A DNA stretch of 64,000 bases, taken from positions 106,069,583-106,133,582 of the forward strand of contig OY744532.1 of assembly GCA_963556195.1 (NCBI GenBank), read 5' to 3'. A program made the translations under genes and the position numbers. Shown here one piece after another: positions 24,191 through 36,113 of this stretch. The DNA comes from Sepiola atlantica. Lineage: Eukaryota > Mollusca > Cephalopoda > Sepiida > Sepiolidae. The notes below the pieces were generated by a model that was not told where the DNA came from, made no database searches, and saw only the letters and a list, made by a program, of their open reading frames with translations. Every line of letters begins with the position of its first letter. Positions within the stretch are counted from its first letter, which is position 1.

Positions 24191-24834
24191 TTTAGTTTCA
24201 TTTCCTCGTTCGTTCGATGTGAAATTATTTCCAGAAATTGAAAAATTGTCCCAAAGCGTCTTTCCAGAAATTAAAAATTAAAAATGCACCCTGTTCTGTA
24301 CACTTACGCAAATCCCAAATAAAGTTCCTGGTTCCGCAAAACATTAAGAAAAGACATTCCCATACATTTCACGCCAATGTTCCACCCTTTCGCCTTCAAA
24401 CGATTTTAAGTTTTGGCGGATATGATGAGCCCGAACCTAGATTGAGTGGTGGAAACAGTCTTGACTGACCTTATAAGAGCCCGGTTCTGCCTAGCGTGTA
24501 GAACATAGATGTGAGAAAGAATAAATACACGCTGGAACGTATCGACTACATGTGACTAGTGGGGTTTGCGATCCATGAAAGACGGGCTTAATAGAAGTCG
24601 ACAAAATACGTTTTAGCACTTGAATATGTAAGATCATTGAGCGAAAAAAAAAACAGTATAGAAACGATGTCACCGGAGAAAAGTCTATTACGTGATAAAG
24701 ATCTAGTGGCAAACACGTTGGATTGAACGCGGTATCACCGGAGAGAAGTATACCACATAACAGAGTTCCAGTATTGATTTACTCCTCTCCAGGAGTTAGG
24801 CACAAGGCCAGTTTTTATCTTACTCCCACAAGTA
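24191..24834. other. Unique sequence with a small duplicated motif
   Basis: TCACCGGAGAAAAGTCTATT at 24671 and TCACCGGAGAGAAGTATACC at 24736 are diverged copies of one segment. Otherwise nothing is recognised. Confidence 0.45.
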
Positions 24835-25112
24835 AGATGTGACCCAAGGTCGGGTAGCGAAAATGGGGTTTAAAAATTGCCTGGGCAGCCCCGTCGGCAT
24901 TCCCCGGTAGGGGCGCCACAGGCAGTAAGCAATAAACTTACTCCTCCCCAAAGAGGGGAGGTAAAGCCTGGGAGGGTGGACCTCCTAGAACTACACAGGA
25001 CAGACCGAGAGACCGACGTAAATCAAGCCCCGAAAGCCAAGACAATACCAGTCTATGGGGCGCAGTATCCATCGGAACAGATACTACACTTTGATCTTAG
25101 CCAAAAGGCAAC
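24835..25112 (-). ncRNA. U2 snRNA-like sequence (5' domain), pseudogene or U2-derived repeat
   Basis: On the minus strand, CCTTTTGGCTAAGATCAAAG and TGTAGTATCTGTTC (25108-25072) match the conserved 5' region of U2 snRNA, including the branch-site-binding segment GTAGTA. U2 normally has AAGATCAAGTG; here one A is extra. Downstream sequence does not follow canonical U2 but is GC-rich with good hairpins, for example CTCCCC/GGGGAG near 24950. It may be a diverged pseudogene or a SINE with a U2-like head. Confidence 0.65.
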
Positions 25113-25610
25113 GTTGTTTCCATAAACAGAGACCATCTTCCCTTTTTTTGTTTTTTCTTTATTCTTTCACAAATGGACACACATGCTGTCGCTATATTCT
25201 CAAATAGAATCCGAAACAAAACAACATGACCATCTTCGATCACAATAATCTTCTTACCATGGCTTGTGGCAATTTATTGTTAATATTGAGATTACTGAAG
25301 AAAGAAAGGTCCTTTTTATGAAAAAAATGAAACATGCCGTACCCTGAAAAATGCAGGCTCTAAAACCCGAAGGCCTTTTGAGAAGCATCACAAAACATAT
25401 CTAATGAAGCAGGAGTAGTGGAATCCACAACAAATCTAAATACACAAGATCTTACAATAACTGGTACCAAACGCGTTGAAGATCAGATAGAATTTTGTGA
25501 AATCAAGTCAATTTTCTTTGTCAAATTTCACTGAAGGATATTCTCCCCAAACCCATTAATTAATTTTTTTTTTAACTTAGTTCACCCCAAACAAGACAAG
25601 TTGCCACTGT
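25113..25610. other. No feature seen
   Basis: Unique sequence. No credible frame or repeat. Confidence 0.45.
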
Positions 25611-25619
25611 AGACGTAAG

Positions 25620-27400
25620 GAGCTACTTAGAATTAGGGTGAAAGTTTAGGGAGTCATCCTAAATTGAGAACTGTTTAGCAAGATGCGGATTAAATTTCTG
25701 TACGTCGGTACAGTCGAGGAAAGAGGGAGCAGGAATAGAGTTTCAAAAGCTGGCAGCTCGAGGAAAGACGCTATTGAAGTAGAAGGCTCTCCAGCATCTG
25801 GGGACCTCCACAGTGAATAGATGGAATTTAGTTGATTGTCAAGTTGGTCGAGTGTATTTATGTCGAGGGGGGAACCAGAGCAGCAAGTTCATCGAAACAC
25901 ATTCCATTGAAGTACTTGTAAAACAAGCACAAAGATGCAACATTGCGGCGATGTGACAGGGGCTTAAGTTTGATGAATAGTGAGAGCCCTATTAGATTAG
26001 CGATTCTTTTTTGGACCTTGCGTAAGAGGGAGAGACTAGTGGCTGGTGCACCAGCCCAGATGTGACAACAATACTCCATGCATGGGCGGATGGTGGCTTT
26101 GTAGAGATATAGGATACTGTCAGGTGTGAGAAGTTTTCTAGTTCGGTAGATGGAGCCAACTTTCTTTGCGGTAACCTTGGCAATGTCTTCTATATATTTG
26201 TTTTAATTCATGTTCCCCGTGAATGTTAGGTCGAGGAGTTTTAACGTTAGACTCTCAGGTAAGGTGTTATTTGCCATGGCATTCGGTGGTTAAATAGGTT
26301 TCTTGTAGTTGTTGAAAGAAAGGAGCTTTGTCTTAGCAGCATTAAATGTTACCATTCATTTATGACCCCATTCAACTACAGACTGGAGGTCACTTTCTAA
26401 GGATTAAGCCATTGCCTCGAATATGTGCGCGTCCGTCTTACCCACATGACGAGAGTAAAGCGTTGTGTCGTCAGCAAATATATCCATCTCAGACACAATG
26501 TAATCAGGGAGGTCGTTTATGAAAATCAGGAACAATAAAATTCCAAAGATTGATCCCCCTGCATTTATTTCATGTTGTTTGGATTAACAGCCATCGAGGA
26601 CTACATGGATTTTTCTGTTGGATAGGAAGGATCTAATTATATTAAATATTCGTCCAGTAATACCATATGAGTTAATCGTTATGAGAAGACCTTTATTCAA
26701 GACCTTGTCAAAGGCTTGGGATATATTAAGCACTACTGCCCTAGCTTTACCTGCCTTGTCCAAAGTATGGTATATGCGTTCAGAGATGACCGTTAGGATA
26801 TCCGCAGTAGATCGTGCTTGCCTAAATCCATACTGATGATCAGAAAGAAGTTTAGCATTAACTAGGTGACGGACTATCGCTAGATTTATTAAGGATTCAA
26901 ATATTTTAGTGAAGAGCGGGAGTAGACTGATGGGGCGATATATCTCCAGAATCCCTGAAGACTGGTACAACAGAGGCAATTTTCTAGCTATTAGGGAAGC
27001 AATAATTCGGCCATGCATTTTTTGTAGAGTTTGGAGAGGACACGATTCCCAATCAGCCCGCCTGTAGTATCTCGTCGTTTTGCTCAACGCCTCATCAGTT
27101 TTGTGACGAGATTCTAGGGTGATATCAATCATTACCACAAGGTGATCAGCGTTCCCGAGCTGGCTATGGGCATTTGTCGCATAAGCCTCGAGCAGTGAGG
27201 TCAAGAACAGTTCGATAAGTGAGGCTTGCTCGTTCACACAGTCGGGGAGATGGTCGGGAAAGTGACAGTCTGCGCAACGGAGAAACTATACGTGGAGTTA
27301 CCAGCTGCGTCTGTATAGCTGGAGAAGCTAAGCCAGTCACGGTAATGTACATTAAAATCCTCAAATACATGTATTTGGGCACTCGAGTCAAGTGAAAATG
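25620..27400 (-). pseudogene. Jockey/CR1-like LINE: endonuclease end, reverse transcriptase and C-terminus
   Basis: From the right: endonuclease C-terminal motifs in broken frames (EDFNVHYRDWLSFSS, about 27360-27310). Then one continuous frame from 27237 to 25858 with YRPISLLPLFTKIFESLI, LSDHQYGFRQARSTADIL, VVLNISQAFDKV, FLIFINDLPD, FADDTTLYS, WNKYIEDIAKV (Trp codon now a stop), IRPCMEYCCHIWAG and PLSHRRNVASLCLFYKYF. The first catalytic Asp in motif A is Asn (LNIS for LDIS). Internal stops occur in VLDG, before SLES, after WGHK, after KKPI and at N-N-K-Y. The family uses an APE-type endonuclease. Dead copy. Confidence 0.88.
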
Positions 27401-27416
27401 CTGTATTTATGCTTTC

Positions 27417-27439
27417 AGAGAGAGAAAGAGAGAGAGAGA

Positions 27440-27470
<31 letters not shown>

Positions 27471-27472
27471 TT
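27417..27472. repeat. (GA)n microsatellite
   Basis: About 25 GA units with AA and GG interruptions. Confidence 0.95.
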
Positions 27473-28699
27473 AAGCAGAGTTAAGCAGAGTACAGTTCTG
27501 GATTGAAGGAGAACGGTAAAAATATATGAGTAACTAACGCTGTGCTGTAAGGTTGATCTAAAGCACATGTAGGCTTGATCATCTGATTTTACCCTATGTT
27601 CTCTAGTCAAGGTGAGGGTTTTCCAAACATAAACTCTTAGCCCGGGCATATGTTTGTTAGAGTCTTTACGGTATAGTGAGGGGGTATTCAGTCATGTCAA
27701 AATGGTGTAAGGAGATTGAGGATTGTAGGTTTGTTAATGTTACAAGTAAACTAAATCCAAGTGAGTCAAAAATGGAAAAATTCTGCAAAAGTATACATCG
27801 CTTGCTATCTGCCGCCGCTTCATAAGAATGGACTTCCATAGACAAATCATCCTATACAGGTTTACATAAATACCTCAACAGCATTTACAAAAGGAGAATC
27901 ATGAGTTACAAAACTATTATCAGACCTCAAAATGCTGTGAACTTGTGTTTGTGTGCGTTCATTGCACAGGCCGTGATCATCTGCTCGTGTCTTCGAACGA
28001 ATTCGGTTTTAAATTTCGCCACTGGCCGTGGTGTTAACTATGTGATCTCTGCCACTGCTGTAACAAATGGAGAGTTTTATTCAATAAAATTACAACACTG
28101 AGTTTTAAAACAAGTAACAATATTGTATTCTGTGAAGTTAAAATGATACTTGATTTTTGGACAAACGACAAACATGCAATCTAGACAATAGTCGTTTCCA
28201 ACCGAACACAAAATGACAGCGCATCTGTTTCTGGGACAGATAGACACCAACACCTCTACCTGTCTGTCTTTCTCTGTATATATATAGATATCAATTGGAG
28301 CACGCCATGAGACCACTCGAGATTTATCAGCTTCTAATCTATGAACAAAAAAAACTGACTGATCAGGTTGTCTATCATATATTATATGGAGTGGACGTAA
28401 CTTGTGTTGGATCTCAAGTGATCTGCTTTCTCAGCATCAACACTCGTTTCTAAGAAGCCATTATAGTTTCAAAGAAGCTAATCAATTTTTTAGTAGTCAC
28501 TTCTCTTAGTCAAATATCTCTCCCATTGCAGGTCTGTCGTTTGTAACGTAAATCTATGCAACCCAAATAAATATGCAGTATTGTGCGTGTTTACAGTAAA
28601 TTCAAAACGTCACTCTTGGAATTACGTGATCTCAGTTAAAATTAATTATGGTATAGGTCTAAAAACATTATTGGGAGTGTGGGTCTGTAGAAGATTATG
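27473..28699. other. Unique sequence, no gene seen
   Basis: About 1.2 kb without repeat structure or a domain-bearing frame. Short frames at 27901-28101 (plus) and 28077-28316 (minus) are unsupported. Confidence 0.45.
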
Positions 28700-28915
28700 C
28701 CGGCCAACTTGGCATAGTGGTTAGAGGGTTCGCTAATGGACCGAGAGACCGAATTTCAATCCTCAATCGACTCATGTCTCTTGCTAAACATTCAAGATCA
28801 AAAATAAGTATAGTAATCCTTGGGAAAGAGGTGGCACCCTCCCTTACATCTCGGTGTAGTAGCTAAGGACACGGAAGAGTTCTGGGCGCCCTCGACTACG
28901 GTCGACCACTTTAGC
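28700..28915 (+). repeat. tRNA-derived SINE
   Basis: Box A TGGCATAGTGG at 28710-28720 fits the TRGCNNAGYGG consensus. A degenerate box B (GAATTTCAATCC) follows at 28751-28762, about 40 bp downstream as in tRNA genes. GACCGAGAGACCGA and then CTTGGGAAAGAGGTGGCACC follow in a tRNA-unrelated body that recurs at 53810-53940. The head could be a tRNA pseudogene, but the shared body argues for a SINE. Confidence 0.75.
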
Positions 28916-29132
28916 CTTTTTATAAGATAATCTACGTTGAAATTGCTCCTTACACAAATTGAGGAATATCTCCTAACATGATTTCTGATAACAAAGTTGG
29001 AAATAAAAAGGCTGGCAACAAACCCAACTAAGAACGTTTTATACAGATAACACACAAGTTTATAATCAACGAAATACAAAAACGATTTTTGTCTCTATCA
29101 TTTCCGAGCCGAATCATTAGAAAGGCTCTACC

Positions 29133-29158
29133 AAACCCTAACCCTAACCCTAACCCTT
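29133..29158. repeat. Short telomere-like CCCTAA run
   Basis: Four CCCTAA units ending in CCCTTTACC, which is the reverse complement of the TTAAAGG variant seen at 333-636. Confidence 0.9.
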
Positions 29159-29205
29159 TACCAAAAAGAGATAATGATTCATCATAAACGTTGGTACTTT
29201 TTTTA

Positions 29206-29838
29206 CAGTAAGACCCGCACTAAAAGTCCCTCAGTGTCGGTGCTTTCCGGCGGTTTACGTTAAACGCCGAAAAGCCCCCAAGCGAGACGAATAAGCAGAC
29301 ATCTGCTGAACTTGCAAACTGATAGAAACGCGATTTCAACATGAATTTTTACATGGTATCACTGGCTGTTGAAACTTCTGAAGGAACGATAAAGCCTGCC
29401 CTAGCCCTAATTCCTAATACTGTCCTAACCCTAATTCCTAATTCTGCCATAACCCTAATACCTAACCCTGTCCTAAACATAAACTCTAACGAAATCAACA
29501 AAAATAATCAATAATAATTAAAAGAATTTCGTAAAAAAATGTAAAACAACATTTACTTGATAAACTTTTCACTGTTATTAATTTGTTATGTTTAATGAGA
29601 AAAAAAATTTTAAAAATAACTTTTTAATTTAAATACTTATTTGAATCTTCGTTAAAAAAATAAATATTTATTTCATACAAATATTTTGCTTCTTTTGTCC
29701 CGCTTGTGAATCCAGCCTAGTTTGTGTTTTTTTTGGACGCAGGTAAATCAACGGAGTTTTCATTCGGCACTGTCCGGCATTTAACGTAAACATCCGGAAA
29801 GCGCCGATGCCGAGGCACTTTTAGCGCGGGTTCGACTG
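29206..29838. mobile_element. MITE with 70-bp terminal inverted repeats and TA target duplication
   Basis: Left terminus CAGTAAGACCCGCACTAAAA and right terminus (reverse complement) CAGTCGAACCCGCGCTAAAA pair over about 70 bp, including CTTTCCGG and TTTACGTTAAA. The element is flanked by TA (29204-29205, 29839-29840). CAGT ends with TA duplication fit the Tc1/mariner/pogo group. The 633-bp interior has no transposase; it contains degenerate CCCTAA repeats and AT-rich DNA, so it is non-autonomous. Confidence 0.85.
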
Positions 29839-30033
29839 TAAAGATGTATCGAAACATTAGTAACAAACCCAGTGAAGAAATTAATTTCCGGATTTATAGA
29901 GTCATTCATCGCGAAAAACCAGCTGTTTGCAAAGAACAATTAAAAATCAGCTTTATCCTAGTGGGAATCTGACAATCTATCTTCACATCATGCTCAAGGT
30001 CTCTAATATCAACCGGAACTCTCTCAATGATGA

Positions 30034-30053
30034 CCTAACCCTAACCCTAACCC
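30034..30053. repeat. Short telomere-like CCCTAA run
   Basis: Three CCCTAA units. Confidence 0.85.
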
Positions 30054-30175
30054 CCTGGTCCAAGAAAACCTGACAAAAATCTGCATACAAGCTCTGCTCA
30101 ACCAAACGGTTAGTAACCCGTCAAGCACACTTAACGCTACTTGATACGGCGAAGGGACAAAAAGGAAACCTAAAC

Positions 30176-30320
30176 ATCTAAACAGACAAAAGGGAAACGC
30201 TAGTGACAACCGCACAGAACAACGCGATCAGAACGAACATTATCAAAACTGAAATAGAAAAGATCCAGGAGACAGTAAATGTAGACTGTGTGTACTAAAA
30301 GACGAACATATATCCTCATC
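30176..30320 (+). pseudogene. Small fragment of the restriction-endonuclease LINE
   Basis: Reads ETLVTTAQNNAIRTNIIKTE, then SKCRLC-like DSKCRLCVLKDEH in another frame. This matches the segment just before and at the zinc knuckle of the LINE at 13-16.4 kb. Confidence 0.75.
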
Positions 30321-30465
30321 CCAGAGAAATATCTTTGTACGAGATCGAATTACGGAATGAAGATATTTTATTTCTGTAGTAGTCACTGATACTTTTCAAG
30401 CTAAAAAGCTTATTTATAGATCGTTCTATATAACATCTAAAAATAACAGTTAAAATTTTAAAAAA

Positions 30466-31130
30466 ATAGAAATCGCTCCAGACAATGTATGAAGCCACTT
30501 GATGTAAGGAGCTAACAAGAACGAAATATGATTATCGCAAAGACAGGAGATGCTTATTTTCCTTAGTCGTGAAAAGACTAAGATTATAGGTAGGAGGAAA
30601 ACAGTCAGCAGGAAGAGAGTTTCACAAGCCTGCAGTTATTGGAAAGAAGCTACTGGAAGAGGAAGCTCTATTGCAATAAGGTATCAACACAGCGAATTGA
30701 TGGAGACCACTAGACCAACGAGTCAAACGAGCTGGAACAAAAGAAGCGGGGTATAGATCACATAATTCTGAAGAACGCATGCCATAATAGTATTTATAGA
30801 AAAGACTGAGACTAGCAACACCACGTATGTGAGAGAGAGGGTGCAGAGAAAACGAAAGGGTGGAGCTAATCAAATTACATACACTTTTCTGCACCTTATC
30901 AAAAACCCTCAAATGGGACAGAGATTGACCAGCCTAAATATGACAACAGTACTCCATACATTGTCTGATAGTAATAGCCTCAGGCGTGAGAAAGTGTTTG
31001 GAGCGATAGAGAGAACCGACTTTACGAGAAGCAGAAAGAGCAATGGATCTAATATATGAACTTCAAGAAAGATTTGATGAGAGAGAAAGACCACGAAATT
31101 TCAGAGTCGATTTCTCCTCAAGAGCAGAGT
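30466..31130 (-). pseudogene. C-terminal fragment of a jockey/CR1-like LINE
   Basis: The minus strand encodes RVFDKVQKSVCNLISSTLSF, PLSHIRGVASLSLFYKYYYG and NSLPADCFPPTYNLSLF, the typical region C-terminal to the reverse transcriptase. A 96-residue frame spans 30622-30912. Its 3' tail matches 16880-17000. It is a different subfamily from 25.6-27.4 kb. Confidence 0.8.
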
Positions 31131-31269
31131 AATCCATGATGCAATTATTCATATTTGAGTTACAGTACTGCATAAATATGTGTAACAGAACACGGGGAAT
31201 ATCTGAAAATAATCTGATTATAACTGAGGCTGATAACGAATGAATATGCCCCCTCGACAACGGGGAAGG

Positions 31270-31650
31270 TAGGCTCCCTTTACCGGGCTAGAAAATGTAC
31301 CACACTTGTCAGTATCCTATACCTCTATAAAGCCACCATTCGCCCACTCATGGAATATTGTTGACACACCTGGGCTGGTACACCTCCCCCTCTCCTTCTT
31401 GAACAGGGTGCAAAAAGGGTATATAACATAATAGGTCTCGCAATGTCTACCAAACTTCCACGGAATGTGCTCCGGTGAACATAATGCATTTGTAGCCCTT
31501 CAACGAAAATACCCCCGACGCAAACTACTAGCATCAAACTCCCATCCATCTACTGTAGAGGTCCCTGGATGCCGGAAAACCTTCTACTCCAATAGCTTCT
31601 TTACTTGGAATTCCTTCGGATTTCCATCGATACTCCTTGTTTCCTGAACC
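31270..31650 (+). pseudogene. C-terminal fragment of a jockey/CR1-like LINE, plus strand
   Basis: TCTATAAAGCCACCATTCGC and the segment encoding EYC-HTWAGTPP, QGAKRVYNIIGLAMSTKL (frames mixed) align with the C-terminal part of the 25.6-27.4 kb LINE. Broken by several frameshifts. Confidence 0.7.
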
Positions 31651-32621
31651 TTATCAACAATCAGAAATATTAATGTAATGTGTACAAACATCTTGCTGTC
31701 GACCCCCCACTAGTTTACCCCTATAAACCTATCCCCTATCCCTGTAGTCACATTACGTCGTAGTGGCAATATTTGGGCGAATAAATGTAAAAATAAAACC
31801 TGGATGGGACATCCAAATCAACAAAACTCTAAAAAGAACCTAAAACTGTAAATAGAAGAGGGGAAATATATGACAAAATGATCAATTTGATTAAAAAAAC
31901 AATGGGAACATGGAGACTGGAACTGATAGCTGGAGGACAGTACCTAACTGAGATAAGAATACAGAGAGTCATCTTCCAAGGACATTTTCTATCACAGCTA
32001 CTGTTCATTATAGCCATGATGCCACTCAACAACATTCTCGGAAAATATGATGCCAGATACTAGTTTGTAGACACAGAACAAAGAATAATCCACCACATGT
32101 ATATGGATGACATAAATCTATCTACAAAAAAGCAAAAAGGAGCTGGAAATGCTGATAAACACGGCCAGGATCTCCAGCCAGGGCATTCAAAGTGAATTCG
32201 GAATGAAAAAGTGTGCACTGCTAGAGATGAGAAGGGGGAAACTGGAGACAGCGTAGGGTGTGCAACTGCCCAACCAAGAAGAGATGAAGACACTAGGCGA
32301 ACGTGAGCCCTATAAATATTTGAGAGTTCTGGAAGCAAACGCCATCAAATCAACAGAAATGAAAGAGGATATGGGAAAATAATACCGGAGAAGAACAAGA
32401 ACATACATGAACACTAAATTATATAGCATAAATCTAGTAAAAGGAATAAACACATGGGCATTTCCAATAGAAATATATTCTGGACCATTCATAGGCTGGA
32501 CAAAAGAAGAACTTAGGCATCTTGACCAAGAGACTAGGTACCTAATGACCATGCACAATGCACTACACCCAAAAGATGATGATAACAGGCTCTACATGAA
32601 AATGAAGAGAGAGGGGAGAGG

Positions 32622-32965
32622 AATGATATATATATATATATATATATACATAAATGAAGGAGAATGGAAAGGAATTAGAGAAAGCAAAAGCCAAATCAAA
32701 ATTCAATTCAAAAGTTCAAAGCAAGGTATATTCCGCAAAAAGGCAATTTATTCATTCTGGCTTAAGGAAAATTTAACTTGAATAAATTGCCTTTTTGCGG
32801 AATATACCTTGCTTTGAACTTTTGAATTGAATTTTGATTTGACTTTTGCTTTCTCTAATTCCTTTCCATTCTCCTTCATTTCTACCTGCTCTATCCTGGA
32901 TATTGAGCTGTATACTCTTCACAATAGGGTTTTACCTTTCCTAAAAGTTCGCTTTTAGTACACCT

Positions 32966-33041
<76 letters not shown>
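32622..33041. mobile_element. Palindromic insertion flanked by (TA)n inside the LINE
   Basis: (TA)n (32625-32648), a palindrome with arms of about 100 bp (32653-32753 and 32782-32882) around a 28-base loop, about 85 bp of single-copy sequence, then (TA)n (32968-33040). The LINE reading frame on either side joins to GMI-YIEDCV, equivalent to GLVSIEDCV in the 14.3-kb copy, so the insertion hit a short TATATA in the LINE. No coding capacity. Confidence 0.8.
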
Positions 33042-33042
<1 letters not shown>

Positions 33043-33466
33043 ACTGTGTGAATGACACAACAAAGGAATTGGAAGAATGCATAACCCAGAAGACAGAAAG
33101 GCTAATCACAGCAACAAGAGACACCGTCAATATGGGGGGAAAACAGGGAATGGACAGAGAAACGAGAAATAAGACGGAAAAAGGTGTTAAAAGAAACAGC
33201 TACACGGACGATTCTTAAGAATGGACAACTAAGCAAAGAAACACAATCATTACTAACAGTTGTACAGAACAATGCGATCAGAACAAACTATATCAAAACT
33301 AAGATAGACAAAACTCAAGAAAACAGTAAATGTAGACTCTGTGAACAAAGAGACGAAACGGTAAATCACATAAGTGAATGTAGCAAACTAGCCCCAAAAT
33401 AATACAAGAACAGACGCAACTGTACACTATAAACTATGCAAACGACTGCATTTTGAACACAAAGAT

Positions 33467-33544
33467 GAATGGTAAAGACGAATGGTAAAGACGAATGGTA
33501 AAGACGAATGGTAAAGACGAATGGTAAAGACGAATGGTAAAGAC
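33467..33544 (+). repeat. 13-bp tandem repeat within the LINE
   Basis: GAATGGTAAAGAC about six times in the region corresponding to the spacer after the zinc knuckle. Confidence 0.95.
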
Positions 33545-34437
33545 ACAAACCGAAGGAAGTACTGGAAAACGAAACTTACAAAATCGTCTGAGACATGGAG
33601 GTACAAACAGATAACTTCACCCAAGTACGGAGACTAGATGTCATAATAGTTAACAAGAATGAAAAATACTAAATCGTAGATTTTTGCCGCCATAGCAGGC
33701 CACAGAGTTATGGTCAAGGCGACAGAAAATGAAGCAAATACACGGAACTTGTCAGAAAACTGAAAAGGATGTGAAATATGAAGAAAGTGAATATAATACA
33801 AATAATCGTAGGAGAACTAAGAACAGTCACAAAAAGAACTGGAAAAAACTAGGAAAAAATGGAATCAAAGGAAAAACCGAAACGTTACAACAGACGTCAA
33901 TAATGAAAACAACTGAAATCTTAAGAACAATCCTCGAATGCAGAAACCAACCCATAAAAATACGAACGTTAACCAGCCATATTAAACGTGCAATAGAATT
34001 GTTTTAAAAAGCAAGAACACCACGCAAAACAAAGGGAACGGAAACTACAAGAAATCTCATTAACTCCCCCCCACCCAACACACACACACACATACACACA
34101 CACACACGCCATGTCATGGCACCAGCCTCGGCTGATTTCACACAAATAGTTGTTAAGGGTCAAGGAGGATGGAAAAACCGAAAAGAAAGAATCCTAACCA
34201 GAACTCCACTGAGAAAGGTGCAGATAGTACTGAGATCTTGGGGAGGCTTATGGCCACTCAAGTCTCAGATGACCAATGATCGTTGCCAGTGAGAAATTAA
34301 TGGTAAGCGGTTGTTGCGCTAACGCAAAACCATTTGAAATGATTATCGAAAGAAGTGGAAATCTGGTGAGTGTTGTTACTCAGATTCCAAGGAACACCAG
34401 GGTACTGTCAGTGAGCAATCACTGATGACGACCTGTG

Positions 34438-34461
34438 TGACAACAACAACAACAACAACAA

Positions 34462-34501
<40 letters not shown>
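34438..34501. repeat. (CAA)n then (CTA)n microsatellite at the LINE 3' end
   Basis: Follows directly on GACGACCTGTGTGA, which aligns with the LINE 3' terminus seen at 13 and 45.3 kb. Confidence 0.93.
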
Positions 34502-34502
<1 letters not shown>

Positions 34503-34738
34503 AAATAATTTTGGGCTTGGATCAAAGTGTAGTATATGTTCTGTCCTAATTCAAAAACGGAGAAATCCTTCAAGTCTATTTTTATTTTTGTCCCAATCTA
34601 GCGCGTTTGAGGTGAGCTGGATTTGGTCTATATTAAACCAACTATGTGTCAAATCCAGCCATCGTTGAAGTCGGTAAATCTATAACTAATGGAGATTTAG
34701 TGTCTGTCTGTCTGATGCCATCTTTCAATGCTCTATTC
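34502..34738. other. No feature seen
   Basis: Unique sequence between the LINE 3' end and the U2-like array. Confidence 0.45.
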
Positions 34739-35160
34739 AAATTGGGGGTTATTATAGTATCTGTTTTCTTTTCATGATACAATCCTCCCAGGCATTACCT
34801 CTTGCGTTTGTTGAGGGCTAGATAGTGTAGTATCCGTTCTATTCTCATAATAGATATTACTCCCTTCTGGGTGGGGGGGGGGGCAGTGTAGTATATGTTC
34901 GTTCGTCACGATACCAACCTCCCAGGAATTGCCTTCTCCTTTGGGGGGGTATTGTAGTATCTGTTTTGTTGCTATAATACAACCCTCCCAGTTATTATCT
35001 GATCCTTATTTGGGGAGAGAGTAGTGTAGTATATGTTCTAATGTCATGAGACTATTCTCCCAAGAATTATCTCTTCCTATTTTGTGCGGGTGTGGTAATG
35101 TACTATATGTTCGTTCGTCATGATACAATTCTCCCAGGCATTAGCTCCTCCTTGGGGCAT
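34739..35160 (+). repeat. Tandem array of about 70-bp units containing a U2-like core
   Basis: Six diverged units start near 34750, 34828, 34890, 34951, 35023 and 35093. Each has a variant of GTGTAGTATCTGTTC, then CATGATACAATCCTCCCAGG, a short ATTACCTCTTCC segment and a GGGGG run. GTAGTATCTGTTC is the branch-site-binding part of U2 snRNA, and the following GATAC and TCCTC also resemble U2. Whether this is U2-derived or a SINE-like repeat cannot be settled by eye. Confidence 0.6.
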
Positions 35161-35202
35161 ATTTGTGCTAGTAAGGATAATAATCCCAGTCTTTTTACTC
35201 TC

Positions 35203-35203
35203 A

Positions 35204-35262
<59 letters not shown>

Positions 35263-35387
35263 CACTATTGCTACAACCATCACCACTACTACTACCACTA
35301 CCACTACTACTACTGCTACAACAACCACCACTACCACTACCACTACTACTACTGCTACAACCACCACCACTAATACTACCACTACCA

Positions 35388-35418
<31 letters not shown>

Positions 35419-35443
35419 AACCACTACCACTACTACTGCTACA

Positions 35444-35484
<41 letters not shown>

Positions 35485-35770
35485 AACCACTACCACTACT
35501 ACTACTGCTAAAACCACCACCACTACTACTACCACTACCACTACTACTACTGCTACAACCACCACCACTACCACTACCACTACTACTACCACTACAACCA
35601 CTACCACTACTACTACTGCTACAACCACCACCACTACTACTACCACTACTACTACTGCTACAACCACCACTACTACTACCACTACTACTACTACTACAAC
35701 CACTACCACTACTACTACTGCTACACCCACCACCACTACTACTACCACTACCACTACTACTACTGCTACA

Positions 35771-35805
<35 letters not shown>

Positions 35806-35848
35806 AACCACTACTACTACTACAACCTCTACTACTACTACTACTACA

Positions 35849-35889
<41 letters not shown>

Positions 35890-36113
35890 AACCACCACCA
35901 CTACCACTACCACCACCACTACTGCTACAACCACACCCACTACTACTACCACTACCACTACTACTACAACCACCACCACTACTACTACCACTACCACTAC
36001 TACTACTACTGCTACAACCACCACCACTACTACTACCACTACCACTACTACTACTACTACCACCACCACCACTACTACTACCACCACTACAACTACTACT
36101 ACTACTACTACAC
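35203..36113. repeat. (ACT)n/(ACC)n array with higher-order structure
   Basis: About 900 bp of CTA, CCA and CAA triplets in which GCTACAACCACCACCACT recurs roughly every 55-65 bp. The long frames (444, 336 and 304 residues of poly-Thr, poly-Val or poly-Ser) are translation of this repeat; a real gene is not supported. Confidence 0.97.

Larger units (their letters stand above)
31795..34440 (+). pseudogene. Restriction-endonuclease LINE, second copy, interrupted
   Basis: In order: EIYDKMINLIKKTMGTWRLE, AGGQYLTEIRIQR, LLFIIAMMPLNNIL, HHMYMDDINL, INTWAFPIEIYSGPFIGWT, HLDQETRYLMTMHNALHP, then after an insertion DCVNDTTKELEE, NNAIRTNYIKTKIDK, SKCRLCEQRDETVNHISECS and LRTILECRNQ. The order matches the minus-strand copy at 13.0-16.4 kb. 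It is 5' truncated, frame-shifted and split by 32622-33041. The 3' end (near 34200-34440) again leads into trinucleotide repeats. Confidence 0.85.
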
